From NCBI RefSeq assembly GCF_003122215.1, contig NZ_QEYD01000007.1, positions 209,026 to 273,025 on the forward strand: DNA of 64,000 nt, read 5' to 3'. This document shows, in pieces, positions 1-10,289 of the stretch. The notes under the pieces were generated by a model. That model worked only from the letters and a program-made list of their open reading frames with translations. It did not search any database and was not told the origin of the DNA. Made by a program: the position numbers and the translations under genes. The stretch comes from Pararhodobacter marinus (GTDB lineage: Bacteria > Pseudomonadota > Alphaproteobacteria > Rhodobacterales > Rhodobacteraceae). The first letter of the stretch is position 1, and each line of letters opens with the position of its first letter.

Positions 1-459
1 TATGGGCTGGCGGGCGCGCGGGTTGGATACGCGATCGCCGCGAAGGGGCTGGTCGCGGCCTTCGACAAGGTGCGCAACCATTTCGGCATGAACCGCGCGG
101 CGCAGATCGGCGCGCTGGCCGCGCTGGAGGACGCGGCCTACCTGCAGGACATCACGAACAAGGTGGCGGCGGCACGCGACCGCATCGCACGGATCGCTGC
201 CGATAACGGGCTGAGCGCCCTGCCCTCGGCCACCAATTTCGTCACCATCGATTGCGGCGCCGACGGCGATTTCGCGCGGCGGGTGCTGGCCGAGACCGTG
301 AAACGCGGGGTCTTCATCCGCATGCCCTTCGTCGCACCGCAAGACCGCTGCATCCGCGTCAGCACCGGCCCCGAGGCCGAGCTCGACGCCTTCGCCCGCG
401 TGTTGCCCGAAGCGCTGGCCGCCGCGCGGGCGCCTGGGCAGGTCGGAACCGGCGGTTGA
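1..459 (+). CDS. PLP-dependent aminotransferase, HisC-like, C-terminal fragment
   Basis: The reading frame is open from the first base of the window, so the N-terminus and the PLP-binding lysine lie upstream of it. The visible part is about 152 residues. It begins with YGLAGARVGYA, the stretch that directly follows the Schiff-base lysine in fold-type I aminotransferases of the histidinol-phosphate aminotransferase group. The C-terminal small domain has FIRMP and a conserved arginine in CIRVSTG, expected to bind the substrate carboxylate. The substrate cannot be fixed from this fragment; HisC-like is a family-level call. It ends about 60 bases before the next gene on the same strand. Confidence 0.8.
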   Translation, partial: YGLAGARVGYAIAAKGLVAAFDKVRNHFGMNRAAQIGALAALEDAAYLQDITNKVAAARDRIARIAADNGLSALPSATNFVTIDCGADGDFARRVLAETVKRGVFIRMPFVAPQDRCIRVSTGPEAELDAFARVLPEALAAARAPGQVGTGG

Positions 460-520
460 GGGAACCCGCGCGCCCGGTGCGCCGTTCTGTCCCCAAGCCG
501 CCCGATATGCCGGAGATCCC

Positions 521-841
521 ATGCGTCGCTGCCTGATCGCCCTGTTGCTGACCCTGTGCCCGACGCTTTTGCCGGCACAGAGCCTGCCCGATACGCCCTC
601 GGCCCGGGCCTTTGCCGAACTCGACATCCAGACGCGGATGCTGGATGTGCCGCTGACCGGGGATGCCGATATCGATTTCGTGCGCCATATGATTCCCCAG
701 CACCAGCGCGCCATCGAGATGGCTGAACTGGTGCTGGAGCACGGCCACAACCCCGAGGTCCGCGCCATGGCCGAAGCGGTGATCGAGACACGGCGTCCGC
801 AGCTCGACGCGATGCTGGTCTGGCTTGCCCGGTTCGAATGA
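521..841 (+). CDS. DUF305 family secreted protein
   Basis: A 106-residue protein with a short hydrophobic signal peptide (residues 1 to about 19, ending near LPAQS). The rest is a single DUF305 domain, recognised from the MIPQHQRAIEMAE motif in which His and Glu residues lie on a helix. DUF305 proteins are small ferritin-like helical proteins, often near metal-handling genes, with no agreed reaction. The ATG is preceded by GGAGA with normal spacing. No metal transporter is adjacent. The gene may be co-transcribed with the aminotransferase upstream. Confidence 0.8.
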   Translation: MRRCLIALLLTLCPTLLPAQSLPDTPSARAFAELDIQTRMLDVPLTGDADIDFVRHMIPQHQRAIEMAELVLEHGHNPEVRAMAEAVIETRRPQLDAMLVWLARFE

Positions 842-940
842 GCGGGCGCGGGCGGTGACGTTGCGTCTCCTGCGCCCAAGCGCACTGGTCGCCGGACGCA
901 GCGCTGCCTAGCCTTTCCCGGACCGCAGAAGGAACGCAGG

Positions 941-1426
941 ATGCCAGATCCCTTTTTCGCCACCCGCCCCGAGGAGATGCCCAGCCGCGACGCGGTCGCG
1001 CAGCTGACCGGGCTTGAATACATGCAGGCGATCTTCGACGGCCGCATGGCTGGCGCGCCGATCGCGGGCGTCATGCACTTCTGGCCGCACGAGGTCAGCG
1101 AGGGCGAGGTCGCCTTTCGCGGCGAGCCGAAATTCGAACATCTGAACCCGATGGGCGGGCTGCATGGCGGCTGGTACGGCACGCTTCTGGACAGCGCGCT
1201 GGGCTGTGCGGTAGCCACCACCCTGCCGCGCGGCGCGGGCTACACGACGCTCGAATACAAGGTGAACCTGACGCGCGCGCTGAAACCCGGCACGCTGGTC
1301 GAATGCCGCGCGCGGGTGCAGCATGCCGGGCGCTCGACCGCGGTGGCCGAGGGCACGATCCGGGGCGTCGAGGACGGCAAGCTGTACGCCACCGGCTCGA
1401 CCACCTGCATCATCCTGCGCGGATAA
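941..1426 (+). CDS. PaaI-family hotdog-fold thioesterase
   Basis: A 161-residue single-domain hotdog protein. The motif NPMGGLHGGW followed by the helix LLDSALGCAV is the usual active-site region of PaaI-type acyl-CoA thioesterases, where the glycine-rich turn and an acidic residue on the helix position water for thioester hydrolysis. The substrate is unknown, and no acyl-CoA pathway gene is beside it. The ATG follows AAGGAACGCAGG, a reasonable ribosome binding site. Its 3' flank carries one copy of the G/C hairpin plus TATTT repeat described under repeats. Confidence 0.8.
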   Translation: MPDPFFATRPEEMPSRDAVAQLTGLEYMQAIFDGRMAGAPIAGVMHFWPHEVSEGEVAFRGEPKFEHLNPMGGLHGGWYGTLLDSALGCAVATTLPRGAGYTTLEYKVNLTRALKPGTLVECRARVQHAGRSTAVAEGTIRGVEDGKLYATGSTTCIILRG

Positions 1427-1436
1427 CGGGCAGGCG

Positions 1437-1525
1437 GGGGGCCAGCCCCCCGCACCCCCCGCCGGGGCGGGGGCACGCCCCCTCCCCGGACCCCTCCGGT
1501 GAGTATTTGTGGCAAAGTGAAGGGG
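1437..1525 (+). repeat. 3'-end modular repeat, unit A
   Basis: Immediately after the thioesterase stop there are several G/C-rich inverted repeats, including GGGGGC-ACG-CCCCC near 1470. They are followed by CCGGTGAGTATTTGTGGCAAAGTG at about 1497-1520. The same order of hairpin then TATTT...CAAAG block recurs near 34.4, 41.2 and 46.1 kb. It probably forms part of the 3' end of the thioesterase transcript. Confidence 0.55.
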
Positions 1526-1551
1526 CGGGTTTCGCGTCAGGCTTTTTTGCG

Positions 1552-2145
1552 TCAGGCCTTGGTGGCGACGAAGTCAAGAAGCGCCGAGCGCCCGGAATGG
1601 CCGCGTCCCTCCTGCACGTCGCGCTCATAGGCGGCGAGGCGGTCGATGCGGAAACCGGGGAAAGCCGCGCGCAGCATGTCGGGCGTCCACATCTGCGCCG
1701 GATCCGATGGCCCGCCGGTGCCGAGTGCCACCTGTTCGGGCAGGTAGCCGTGCAGCACCAGCCGTCCGCCCGGCGCCACTGCGCGCGCGAGATCGGCAAA
1801 GCGCGCGGGGCGTTCATCCGGGGTGATGAACTGGATGAAGATCCCCATCACCAGATCGTATTGCGCCGACCAGTCCCAGCCCGCCCAGTCCGAGACCCGC
1901 GTATCGAGCGCGACGCCCGCTTTCGAGGCCAGCGCACGGGCACGTTCCACCGCCGTGGGCGACAGGTCGAAGGCCGTGACCTGCATTCCCCGGCGCGCCA
2001 GTTCCACCGAATTGCGCCCCTCGCCATCGGCCACGCTGAGCGCGCGCTGGCCCGGCCGGGTCAGCCACGGGTTCTCGGTCAGGAACCGCGCGGGTTCGGT
2101 GCCGAAGAGGTAATCCCCTTCTTTGCGATAGCGGTCTTCCCACAT
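1552..2145 (-). CDS. class I SAM-dependent methyltransferase
   Basis: A 197-residue methyltransferase. The chosen start (MWEDRYRKEGD) has GGAGA a few bases upstream; an in-frame start 10 codons earlier has no support. The glycine-rich SAM motif is degenerate (ALSVADGEGRNSVELA), as in the TehB/thiopurine-methyltransferase-like group, followed by the acidic loop VTAFDLSP and the post-motif IFIQFI. Homologues are often labelled tellurite resistance methyltransferases, but the substrate here is not indicated. It lies downstream of priA on the same strand with a short gap, so it may be read from the priA promoter. Confidence 0.8.
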   Translation of the reverse strand: MWEDRYRKEGDYLFGTEPARFLTENPWLTRPGQRALSVADGEGRNSVELARRGMQVTAFDLSPTAVERARALASKAGVALDTRVSDWAGWDWSAQYDLVMGIFIQFITPDERPARFADLARAVAPGGRLVLHGYLPEQVALGTGGPSDPAQMWTPDMLRAAFPGFRIDRLAAYERDVQEGRGHSGRSALLDFVATKA

Positions 2146-2193
2146 GGTCGTCTCCGTTCTGCCATGCCCTGACATAAGCCCCCGGGCGCGCGC

Positions 2194-4386
2194 TCACCAG
2201 AAATTCTGCGGATCGATATCGACGGCGAGCCGTGTATCGCCCGGTGGTTTGATCCCTGCAAGCCATTGCCGGATCGCCGCTTGCAGCGGCGCGCCCTTGG
2301 CCGCCTTGATCAGAAGCCGCACGCGGTGGCGCCCGCGCACGCGCGCGATCGGCGCGGGCGCGGGGCCGAAGATCTGCGCGCCGATGGCCAGCAGCGGGTC
2401 GGCGTTCATCGCCAGGTGGTTGCCCAGATCGAAGGCCTGTTCCAGCGACGAAGACGAGAGGATGATCCCCGCGAGCCGTCCATAGGGCGGCATGCCCAGC
2501 GCCTCACGCTCGGCCGCCTCGGCGCGCCAGAAGCCTTCGTCATCGCCGCTGAGAATGGCCTGGATCACCGGGTGATCGGGCTGGTGGGTCTGCAACAGCG
2601 CCAGCCCCGGCTTGTCATGCCGCCCGGCGCGCCCGGCGACCTGACGGATCAGCTGAAACGTACGTTCCGCCGCGCGCAGATCGCCGCCATGCAGGCCCAG
2701 ATCGGCGTCGATCACGCCCACGAGCGTCAGCAGCGGAAAGTTATGCCCCTTGGCCACCAGCTGGGTGCCGATGACGATATCCGCCTCGCCCCCGGCGATG
2801 GCCGCGATCTGCTCCTTCAGCGCCCGGGCCGAGCCGAACAGGTCCGAGGACAGAACCGCCACGCGGGCCTCGGGCCATGTCGCGCGCGTCTCTTCTTCCA
2901 GCCGCTCGACGCCCGGGCCGATCGGATGCATCGAGCCTTCGGTCTTGCAGTCCGGGCAGGCCGTCGGGATGGGCGCGGTGGCACCGCATTGGTGGCACAT
3001 CAGGCGGTTGAGAAACCGGTGCTCGACCATCCTTGCATCGCATTGCGAACAGGCGATCTGGTGGCCGCAGGCGCGGCATGTGGTCACCGGCGCATAGCCC
3101 CGGCGGTTGAGGAAAAGCAGCGATTGCTCTTTGTTCGCCAGCCGCTCATCCACCGCGGCTTTCAGGCCCTCGGAGATCCAGCGCCCATGCGGCAGTTTCT
3201 GCCCGCGCAGATCCAGCGCGCGCATCTCGGGCAGTTCGGCCACCCCGAACCGCGCGTGCAGATCGAGCCGATGGTATTTGCCGCTTTGCGCATTGGCCCA
3301 GCTTTCCAGCGATGGCGTGGCCGAGGCCAGCACCACCTGCGCCTGCGCCAGCGAGGCGCGCAGCACGGCCATGTCGCGGGCGTTGTAAAGCACCCCTTCG
3401 TCCTGCTTGTACGAGCCGTCATGTTCCTCGTCGATGACGATGAGGCCAAGGTCGCGATAGGGCAGGAACAGCGCCGAACGCGCCCCCACCACAAGCTGCA
3501 CGCGCCCCTCGCCCGCCATCCGCCACAGCCGCCGGCGCTCGGTCATCGTGGCGCCCGAATGCCATTCGCCGGGACGCTGGCCGAAGCGGGCCTCGACCCG
3601 TTCGAGGAACCCCTCGGTCAGGCCGATCTCGGGCAACAGGACCAGCGCTTGCCGCCCCTTGCGCAGGCATTCGGCCACCGCTTCGAGATAGACCTCGGTC
3701 TTGCCCGAGCCGGTGACGCCCTTGAGCAGCGTCACCCCGAAGGCATCGGCGCGGGATTTCAAGACCTCGGCGGCGGCGGCCTGATCGTCGGACAGGGTCT
3801 TGCTTGGCAGGGAGGGGTCGAGCAGCGGATAGGGCTGATCCTTGGGCGCCTCGGCTTCGATCAGCGCGCCCTGCGCGGCCATCGTGTGCACGACCGAACC
3901 GGTGACATCGGCGGCGCGCGTGATCTCGCCCACCGTGAGCGCGGCGCCGCCATAGCCTTCGAACACGTCGAGCACGCGCTTGCGGGCCTCGGTCAGGCGG
4001 GCGGGCGGCTCGCCGGGGCGATAGACGCGGATCATCTGCGGCCCCGAGAACAGTCCCGGCGCGCGGGTCGCCAGAAACAGCATCAGCGACAGCGGCGTCA
4101 GCGTGTAATCGGCGGCCCGCACGAGGAACTCGCGCAGTTCGTCGCGCATCGGCGGCACGTCCAGAACGCGGGTGATCGGGCGCAACTTCTCGACCGGAAA
4201 ATCGCCCTCGGCCTCGCCCCAGACGCAGCCCAGAACCTTGCGCGGACCCAGCGGCACCTCGACGAAATCGCCCAGCCGGGCGCCCCCCTCGGGCGCGCGG
4301 TAATCGAGGAACCGGTCCAGCGGTTGCGCGGTCAGCACGGCGACGGGCTGACCAGGCGCGAAGGATGTTACCGCGAACACGGACAC
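2194..4386 (-). CDS. priA: primosomal protein N' (replication restart helicase PriA)
   Basis: A 730-residue 3'-to-5' DNA helicase that reloads the replisome at stalled forks. An N-terminal DNA-binding domain is followed by Walker A GVTGSGKT (about residues 223-230), the DEEH Walker B box (VIDEEHDG) and a zinc-binding insert with eight cysteines arranged as CxxC pairs (CRACG, CSQC, CHQC, CPDC). The helicase C-terminal domain contains [11 protein letters not shown] and QVAGRAGR. I chose a GTG start because AAAGG lies about 10 bases before it and homologues begin there; the frame is open 27 codons further upstream. It is transcribed divergently from fsa across a gap of about 95 bases. Confidence 0.93.
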   Translation of the reverse strand: MSVFAVTSFAPGQPVAVLTAQPLDRFLDYRAPEGGARLGDFVEVPLGPRKVLGCVWGEAEGDFPVEKLRPITRVLDVPPMRDELREFLVRAADYTLTPLSLMLFLATRAPGLFSGPQMIRVYRPGEPPARLTEARKRVLDVFEGYGGAALTVGEITRAADVTGSVVHTMAAQGALIEAEAPKDQPYPLLDPSLPSKTLSDDQAAAAEVLKSRADAFGVTLLKGVTGSGKTEVYLEAVAECLRKGRQALVLLPEIGLTEGFLERVEARFGQRPGEWHSGATMTERRRLWRMAGEGRVQLVVGARSALFLPYRDLGLIVIDEEHDGSYKQDEGVLYNARDMAVLRASLAQAQVVLASATPSLESWANAQSGKYHRLDLHARFGVAELPEMRALDLRGQKLPHGRWISEGLKAAVDERLANKEQSLLFLNRRGYAPVTTCRACGHQIACSQCDARMVEHRFLNRLMCHQCGATAPIPTACPDCKTEGSMHPIGPGVERLEEETRATWPEARVAVLSSDLFGSARALKEQIAAIAGGEADIVIGTQLVAKGHNFPLLTLVGVIDADLGLHGGDLRAAERTFQLIRQVAGRAGRHDKPGLALLQTHQPDHPVIQAILSGDDEGFWRAEAAEREALGMPPYGRLAGIILSSSSLEQAFDLGNHLAMNADPLLAIGAQIFGPAPAPIARVRGRHRVRLLIKAAKGAPLQAAIRQWLAGIKPPGDTRLAVDIDPQNFW

Positions 4387-4481
4387 GGGCAAAAGACCTT
4401 TCAGGCGGGCTTGCGATACGATATGACGCCCCCGAACCCTTACTGCAACCGCCCACCCTTCTGCCAAGGACTGAGAGAGCG

Positions 4482-5135
4482 ATGAAATTCTTTGTCGATA
4501 CCGCTGACGTCGCGGCCATCCGCGAACTGCACGAACTGGGCATGGTCGACGGCGTGACCACCAATCCGTCGCTGATCCTGAAATCGGGTCGCAACATTCT
4601 GGAAGTCACGAAAGAGATCTGCTCGATCGTCGACGGTCCGGTCTCGGCCGAGGTCGTGGCGCTGGAAGCCGAGGCGATGATCGCCGAGGGCCTGAAACTG
4701 GCCGAGATCGCGCCCAATATCGCCATCAAGCTGCCGCTGACCTGGGACGGGCTGAAGGCCTGCAAGCACCTCACCGACAAGGGCCACATGGTCAATGTCA
4801 CGCTGTGCTTCTCGGCCAATCAGGCGCTTCTGGCGGCCAAGGCGGGCGCGACCTTCATCTCGCCCTTCATCGGGCGCTTGGACGATATCAACCTCGACGG
4901 GATGGAGCTGATCCGCGACATCCGCGAGATCTACGACAATTACGATTTCAAGACGCAGATCCTGTCGGCCTCGGTCCGCACGGTGAACCATGTGCGCGAA
5001 GCCGCGCTGGCCGGTTCGGACGTGATGACCGCCCCGCCCGAGGTGATCCGGAAGCTGGCCCAGCACCCGCTGACCGATGCAGGTCTGGCACAGTTCATGA
5101 AGGACTGGGAAAAAACGGGTCAGAAAATCATCTGA
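4482..5135 (+). CDS. fsa: fructose-6-phosphate aldolase / short transaldolase
   Basis: A 217-residue protein of the short transaldolase (FSA/TalC) family, the usual length. The N-terminus [10 protein letters not shown], the motif VTTNPSL and the Schiff-base lysine Lys83 (in IAIKLPLTW) are all present, as are FISPFIGR and the C-terminal FMKDWEK. It is expected to act in the non-oxidative pentose phosphate pathway, alongside rpiB 1.8 kb downstream. FSA and transaldolase activities cannot be separated by eye. The ATG follows AGAGAG. Confidence 0.92.
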   Translation: MKFFVDTADVAAIRELHELGMVDGVTTNPSLILKSGRNILEVTKEICSIVDGPVSAEVVALEAEAMIAEGLKLAEIAPNIAIKLPLTWDGLKACKHLTDKGHMVNVTLCFSANQALLAAKAGATFISPFIGRLDDINLDGMELIRDIREIYDNYDFKTQILSASVRTVNHVREAALAGSDVMTAPPEVIRKLAQHPLTDAGLAQFMKDWEKTGQKII

Positions 5136-5177
5136 TCTGGTGTAGCATCGCTGCAAAGATACAAGATCGGGGCAGAC

Positions 5178-5890
5178 ATGGCAGCTACGGGACCGGCCGA
5201 AGACACCGGCATGCAGGAGGAATGGCGCGCCCGCGTGCTCGCCGATCCCGGCCTGGTGCTCGATGATTCCGAGCTCATGCGCGCACTGGTTCTGACCTCG
5301 GAACGCGCCATGGGCGGCAATGTCGTCGATCTGCGCAGCATGGCCATGGAACGGCTCGAGTCGCGTCTTGCGCGGCTCGAGGAAACGCATCGTGCGGTCA
5401 TCGCCGCCGCGTATGAAAACCTGTCCTCGACCAACCAGATCCACCGCGCGCTGTTGCGGCTGCTCGATGCCGAACGGTTCGAGGATTTCGTCATGGATCT
5501 GGGCGGTTCGGTCGCCGAGATCCTGGGCGTCGACGCGATCCGGCTGGTGCTGGAAAGCGCCGAGCCGGGCGGCGGTCTGGGCAAGCTCGACGCGATCCTG
5601 CGCGTCCGCAAGCCCGGCTATGCCGAGCATTACATGCGCGCCGGGCGCCCCGCCCCCGCGCGTCCCATCGTGCTGCGCCAGGGTGTCCCGCCCTCGTCCG
5701 GCCCCTACGGCGAAGTTGCCGCCGATCTGCGCTCCGAGGCGCTGATGCGGCTGGATCTGGGCCGGGGCCGTCTGCCCGGTATGCTGGCGATGGGCTCGGA
5801 AGACCCGCATCGCTTCAAGCCCGGACAGGGCACCGATCTTCTGGCCTTTTTCACCGGCACGTTCGAGCGCGTCCTCAGGCGCTGGCTGTC

Positions 5891-5894
<4 letters not shown>
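5178..5894 (+). CDS. DUF484 family protein
   Basis: A 238-residue DUF484 protein. It has a predicted helical N-terminal segment (about residues 35-90) and a GAF-like C-terminal half. DUF484 genes commonly precede xerC in proteobacteria, and the same order is kept here, with the DUF484 stop overlapping the xerC GTG start (GTGA). The biochemical role is unknown. The C-terminal half contains LAMGSEDPHRFKPGQGTD, a typical DUF484 signature. It probably forms one transcription unit with xerC. Confidence 0.85.
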
Positions 5895-6850
<956 letters not shown>

Positions 6851-6914
6851 GTGGCACGCCCCGCGCAAACAGGCTAAGGGAAGCGCGACTCGCCTCCCAG
6901 CCACGGATCCTGCC

Positions 6915-7358
6915 ATGACCAAGCGCATCGTTCTTTCCAGCGACCACGCCGCCATCGAGCTGCGGCAGACCATCGCCCGCCACGTCACCGCGCTGGGATA
7001 CGAGGCGGTCGATATCGGCCCGACCAGCCCGGAAAGCACCCATTACCCGCTGCACGGACAGGCCGCCGCCGAGCGCGTCGCTTCGGGCGATTGCGCGCTG
7101 GGGATCATCCTGTGCGGCACCGGGCAAGGCATCATGATGGCTGCCAACAAGGTCCCCGGCATCCGCTGCGGCGTCTGTTCGGACACGTTCTCGGCCAAGA
7201 TGATCCGCCAGCATAACGACGCCCAGATCCTGTCCATCGGCGCCCGCGTCGTGGGCGAAGGGCTGGCGCTGGAAATCGTCGAGGCCTTCCTCGGCGCCGA
7301 GTTCGAAGGCGGTCGCCACGCCACCCGCGTGGCGATGATCGAGAAAACCGACGCCTGA
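6915..7358 (+). CDS. rpiB: ribose 5-phosphate isomerase B
   Basis: A 147-residue RpiB/LacAB-family sugar-phosphate isomerase that interconverts ribose 5-phosphate and ribulose 5-phosphate. The N-terminal SSDHAA binding motif, the catalytic Cys67 within ILCGTGQGIMMAANK and the RQHNDAQIL loop are all present. The length matches the family. It follows xerC by about 60 bases on the same strand and may share its transcript. Confidence 0.92.
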   Translation: MTKRIVLSSDHAAIELRQTIARHVTALGYEAVDIGPTSPESTHYPLHGQAAAERVASGDCALGIILCGTGQGIMMAANKVPGIRCGVCSDTFSAKMIRQHNDAQILSIGARVVGEGLALEIVEAFLGAEFEGGRHATRVAMIEKTDA

Positions 7359-7450
7359 GCCCTCGCTACGCGCCGCTGTCGGAAATCTTCAAGACCGCCC
7401 GCCTCGCCGGCTCTAGGGATGCGCTCTCAAGACAACCCAACGAGGCCATC

Positions 7451-7837
7451 ATGATCTTTCGCTACACGATCTTCTACGTCGACAACGTGCGGGAAACGCT
7501 GGAATTCTTCGAAGCCGCCTTCGGCTTTGCGCGGGGTTTCCTGCATGAAAGCGGCGATTACGGCGAGCTGGTGACGGGCGAGACGAAACTCGCGTTTTCC
7601 TCGACCGCCCTGATGCGGCAGCTTGGCAAGTCCCCGGCCACCCCCCAGCCCGGCAAACCGACCTTCGAGATCGCCTTCGAAACCGATGATGTCGTGGGCG
7701 CCCTCGCGCGAGCGCTGAAGGCGGGCGCGACGCTCTTGCAGGACACGCGGGACGAGCCCTGGGGCCAGACGACCGCCTATGTCTCGGATCCGAACGGCTA
7801 CCTGATCGAGATCTGCACCCCGGTTTCCGGCGCGTGA
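7451..7837 (+). CDS. VOC family protein (glyoxalase/bleomycin-resistance fold)
   Basis: A 128-residue protein with two beta-alpha-beta-beta-beta modules of the vicinal oxygen chelate fold. The N-terminal MIFRYTIFYVDNVRETLEFF and the C-terminal YVSDPNGYLIEICTP are characteristic, the latter holding the metal-ligand-type Glu. The reaction is not predictable; proteins of this size are often annotated simply as VOC or glyoxalase superfamily. The gene is convergent with the AraC regulator downstream. Confidence 0.85.
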   Translation: MIFRYTIFYVDNVRETLEFFEAAFGFARGFLHESGDYGELVTGETKLAFSSTALMRQLGKSPATPQPGKPTFEIAFETDDVVGALARALKAGATLLQDTRDEPWGQTTAYVSDPNGYLIEICTPVSGA

Positions 7838-7870
7838 CAGGCCGTTGACCGGCGCGCGACGGGCGGTATC

Positions 7871-8509
7871 TCAGCCACCCGGGGCGCCGGTCGACCAGTT
7901 CCCCAGACCCGGCTGCGACAAATCCGTCAGCGTGGCCGGGTCACGCCGCAGCTGGCCGGGCGTGCGCCCGAACCAGCGCAGCACCTCGCGATTCATATGC
8001 GCCTGATCGCTGTATCCGTGGTCGAACGCCACATCCGACAAGGGCTCTTCCCCGCGCAAGGCCAGAACCGCCCGCCGCGCCCGGCCCAACAGCCGCCAGA
8101 ACCGAGGCGGCGGCAAGGCCAGCCCGGCGAAGTGGCGCTGCAGCGTCCGCGCCGAGACGCCCTGTTGCCGGGCCACCGCGTCGACATCCTCACCGGCTTC
8201 GGCCAAAGCCGCGATCAGGTCCGGGCAATCCCCGTCCACCCGCAAGGCGGTGCCGATCTGCTGATCCAGCCGCGCCGCATCCAGCGTGTCGACCGGCGCC
8301 CCCACCCCCACGCCGGGCCGCAGCCGGTAGCCCGTCAGCGTCGTCCCCGCCCGGATCGCCACCCGGCGCGGGCCGTCATCCCAATCCGTCAGGGTGACCG
8401 AGGACGCCCCGCCCGGCGGCGACACGACCAGAATGTCGCGGCAGCCATCGGGCATGATTGTCGAAACCTCGTCCTTCTGCGCCACATGGTGCCAACGATG
8501 ATACAGCAT
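7871..8509 (-). CDS. AraC family transcriptional regulator
   Basis: A 212-residue regulator. The N-terminal half (IMPDGCRDILVV) resembles the DUF6597/AraC_N type of sensing domain. The C-terminal half is a double helix-turn-helix AraC domain with VSARTLQRHF in the first motif and LSDVAFDHGYSDQAHMNREVLRWFGRTPGQLR in the second region. The start MLYHRWHH has GGGAG about 9 bases upstream. The effector and targets are not evident; it is divergent from pcs, with a gap of about 150 bases that could hold shared control sites. Confidence 0.82.
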   Translation of the reverse strand: MLYHRWHHVAQKDEVSTIMPDGCRDILVVSPPGGASSVTLTDWDDGPRRVAIRAGTTLTGYRLRPGVGVGAPVDTLDAARLDQQIGTALRVDGDCPDLIAALAEAGEDVDAVARQQGVSARTLQRHFAGLALPPPRFWRLLGRARRAVLALRGEEPLSDVAFDHGYSDQAHMNREVLRWFGRTPGQLRRDPATLTDLSQPGLGNWSTGAPGG

Positions 8510-8662
8510 TGCCCGCGCTCCCGACCCGGCATGACCCGTGCATTCTGCGCCGCCTGCGCGTCCTGTACCAGCCCGCGGCGCCCGCCCTTCCGGTTGCTGC
8601 GCTTGCAAAATCGTTAACCGCGACGCCTTGCCACAGCGGCGCATTCGCGGCAGACAGGGAAA

Positions 8663-9358
8663 ATGATGGAAACCTTCCGCGCCTATTTCGTCCATATGTT
8701 CACCGCCACCGGGGCGGTCTTCTCGATGCTGGCGATGCTCGCCGCGGCCGAGGGCAAATGGTCGCTGATGTTCCTGTGGCTGGTCGTCGCCTTCATCGTC
8801 GACGGCATCGACGGGCCGATGGCGCGGAAATACGACGTGAAGACCAAGGCACCGATCATCGACGGCGTGCTTCTGGACCTGATCATCGACTACCTGACCT
8901 ATGTCTTCATCCCCGCCTTCGCGCTGTTCCATTCGGGCCTTCTGCCGGGCTGGACCGGCTGGACCGCGATCATCGTCATCACCTTCGCCTCGGTCCTGTA
9001 TTTCGCCGATACGCGGATGAAGACGGCGGATGCGTCGTTCTCGGGCTTTCCGGGATGCTGGAACATGCTTGCGGTGGTGATCTTCGCCGTGCGTCCCGAA
9101 TTCTGGACGATCCTCGGTCTGATCGTCGTCCTGTCGGTGACGATGTTCCTGCGCATCAAGTTCGTGCACCCGGTCCGCACCCAGCGCTGGCGGTTCATCA
9201 CCCTGCCCGTGGCGCTGATCTGGGTCGCGCTGGCCACCGTCGCCGCGTGGATGGATTTCCAGCAGCCGCAGGCCGTGACCATCGGCCTGATCGCGACCAG
9301 CATCTACCTTCTGGGCGCGGGCGCGGTGCAGCAGGTGCTGTTCCGCGAACGGCTCTAA
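8663..9358 (+). CDS. pcs: phosphatidylcholine synthase
   Basis: A 231-residue integral membrane protein of the CDP-alcohol phosphatidyltransferase superfamily. The start of the catalytic motif is clear: DGIDGPMARK, followed by a second acidic pair spaced as D...LLDLIIDYLTY. This variant, with IDG...DLIIDYLTY and six or more membrane helices, matches bacterial Pcs, which condenses choline with CDP-diacylglycerol to make phosphatidylcholine in one step. Phosphatidylcholine is a normal membrane lipid of many Rhodobacterales and Rhizobiales. Phosphatidylserine synthase is a less likely alternative. The stop overlaps the converging DMT transporter stop by 3 to 4 bases. Confidence 0.85.
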   Translation: MMETFRAYFVHMFTATGAVFSMLAMLAAAEGKWSLMFLWLVVAFIVDGIDGPMARKYDVKTKAPIIDGVLLDLIIDYLTYVFIPAFALFHSGLLPGWTGWTAIIVITFASVLYFADTRMKTADASFSGFPGCWNMLAVVIFAVRPEFWTILGLIVVLSVTMFLRIKFVHPVRTQRWRFITLPVALIWVALATVAAWMDFQQPQAVTIGLIATSIYLLGAGAVQQVLFRERL

Positions 9359-10191
9359 AGCCGCGTCAGCCCGACGCCGGCAACGATGAGCAGCGCCGCC
9401 ACCGCCTTGCTTCGGTCCATCCGCTCGCCGAAGAACAGCCAGCCCAGCAGCACCGCGAACAGGATCGAGGTCTCGCGCAGCGCGCCGACCAGCGCGATGG
9501 GCGCCCGGGTCATCGCCCAGACGACGATCGCATAGGCGCCGAACGACGCAGCCCCCGCTGCCAGCCCCACGGCCCAGCCGCGCGGCGACACGCGCAGCAC
9601 CGCCCGGCCCCTGAGCGCGACGATGGCGGGCGTGTAGACCAGCGCCGCGCCGACCATCAGCCAGCCGACATAGGCCAGCGGCTCGCCCGTGGCCCGCGCG
9701 CCCAGCCCGTCAACTAGCGTGTAGCCCGCCGTCGCCATCGCCGCGCCAAAGGCAAAGGGCAGAAGCCGCCGCGACTCGCCCGAGGTCAGCACACCCCGCG
9801 CCATCAGCGCGATGCCGCAGCCCAGGATCACGATCCCCCAAAGCTCGTGGCTTGCCAGCGGGTCGGACAGGAACAGGATCGACACGACCAGCACGATCAT
9901 CGGCGCCGTGCCGCGCGCGATGGGATAGACCCGGCTCAGATCGCCCTGTTCATAGGCATAGGCAAGGAACAGCTGATACGCCATGTGCACCAGCGCCGAG
10001 GCGGCGATCCAGGGCCAGGCCGCAGGCGCCGGAAAGGGCTGCGTCAGCGCCAGCGCCAACCCGAACAGGGCCTGCGTCGTGGACAGGACGAACATCGCGC
10101 TCTGCTTCGACAAGCCGGTCTTGATGACCGCGTTCCAGCCGGCATGCAACAGCGCGGCGATCAGGACGGCAATCAGGACGGCAGGGGTCAT
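9355..10191 (-). CDS. EamA/DMT family transporter
   Basis: A 278-residue membrane protein with about ten hydrophobic helices arranged as two EamA repeats. Typical motifs include LHAGWNAVIK near the N-terminus, RVYPIARGTAPM in the first repeat and LRETSILFAVLLGWLFFGERM in the second. Drug/metabolite transporters of this type export amino acids, nucleobases or other metabolites; the substrate here is unknown. The ATG is preceded by GAGG. It is divergent from the LysR regulator at 10290, which may control it, a common arrangement. Confidence 0.85.
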   Translation of the reverse strand: MTPAVLIAVLIAALLHAGWNAVIKTGLSKQSAMFVLSTTQALFGLALALTQPFPAPAAWPWIAASALVHMAYQLFLAYAYEQGDLSRVYPIARGTAPMIVLVVSILFLSDPLASHELWGIVILGCGIALMARGVLTSGESRRLLPFAFGAAMATAGYTLVDGLGARATGEPLAYVGWLMVGAALVYTPAIVALRGRAVLRVSPRGWAVGLAAGAASFGAYAIVVWAMTRAPIALVGALRETSILFAVLLGWLFFGERMDRSKAVAALLIVAGVGLTRL

Positions 10192-10289
10192 GGCGGGGGC
10201 CTCGGAGCGGATGTTTCACTCGCGCAGACATCACAAAGCGACTAAGAAGACAAAGAACAAATTTTCCCCGTTTCGTGCGTTTTTGGAAC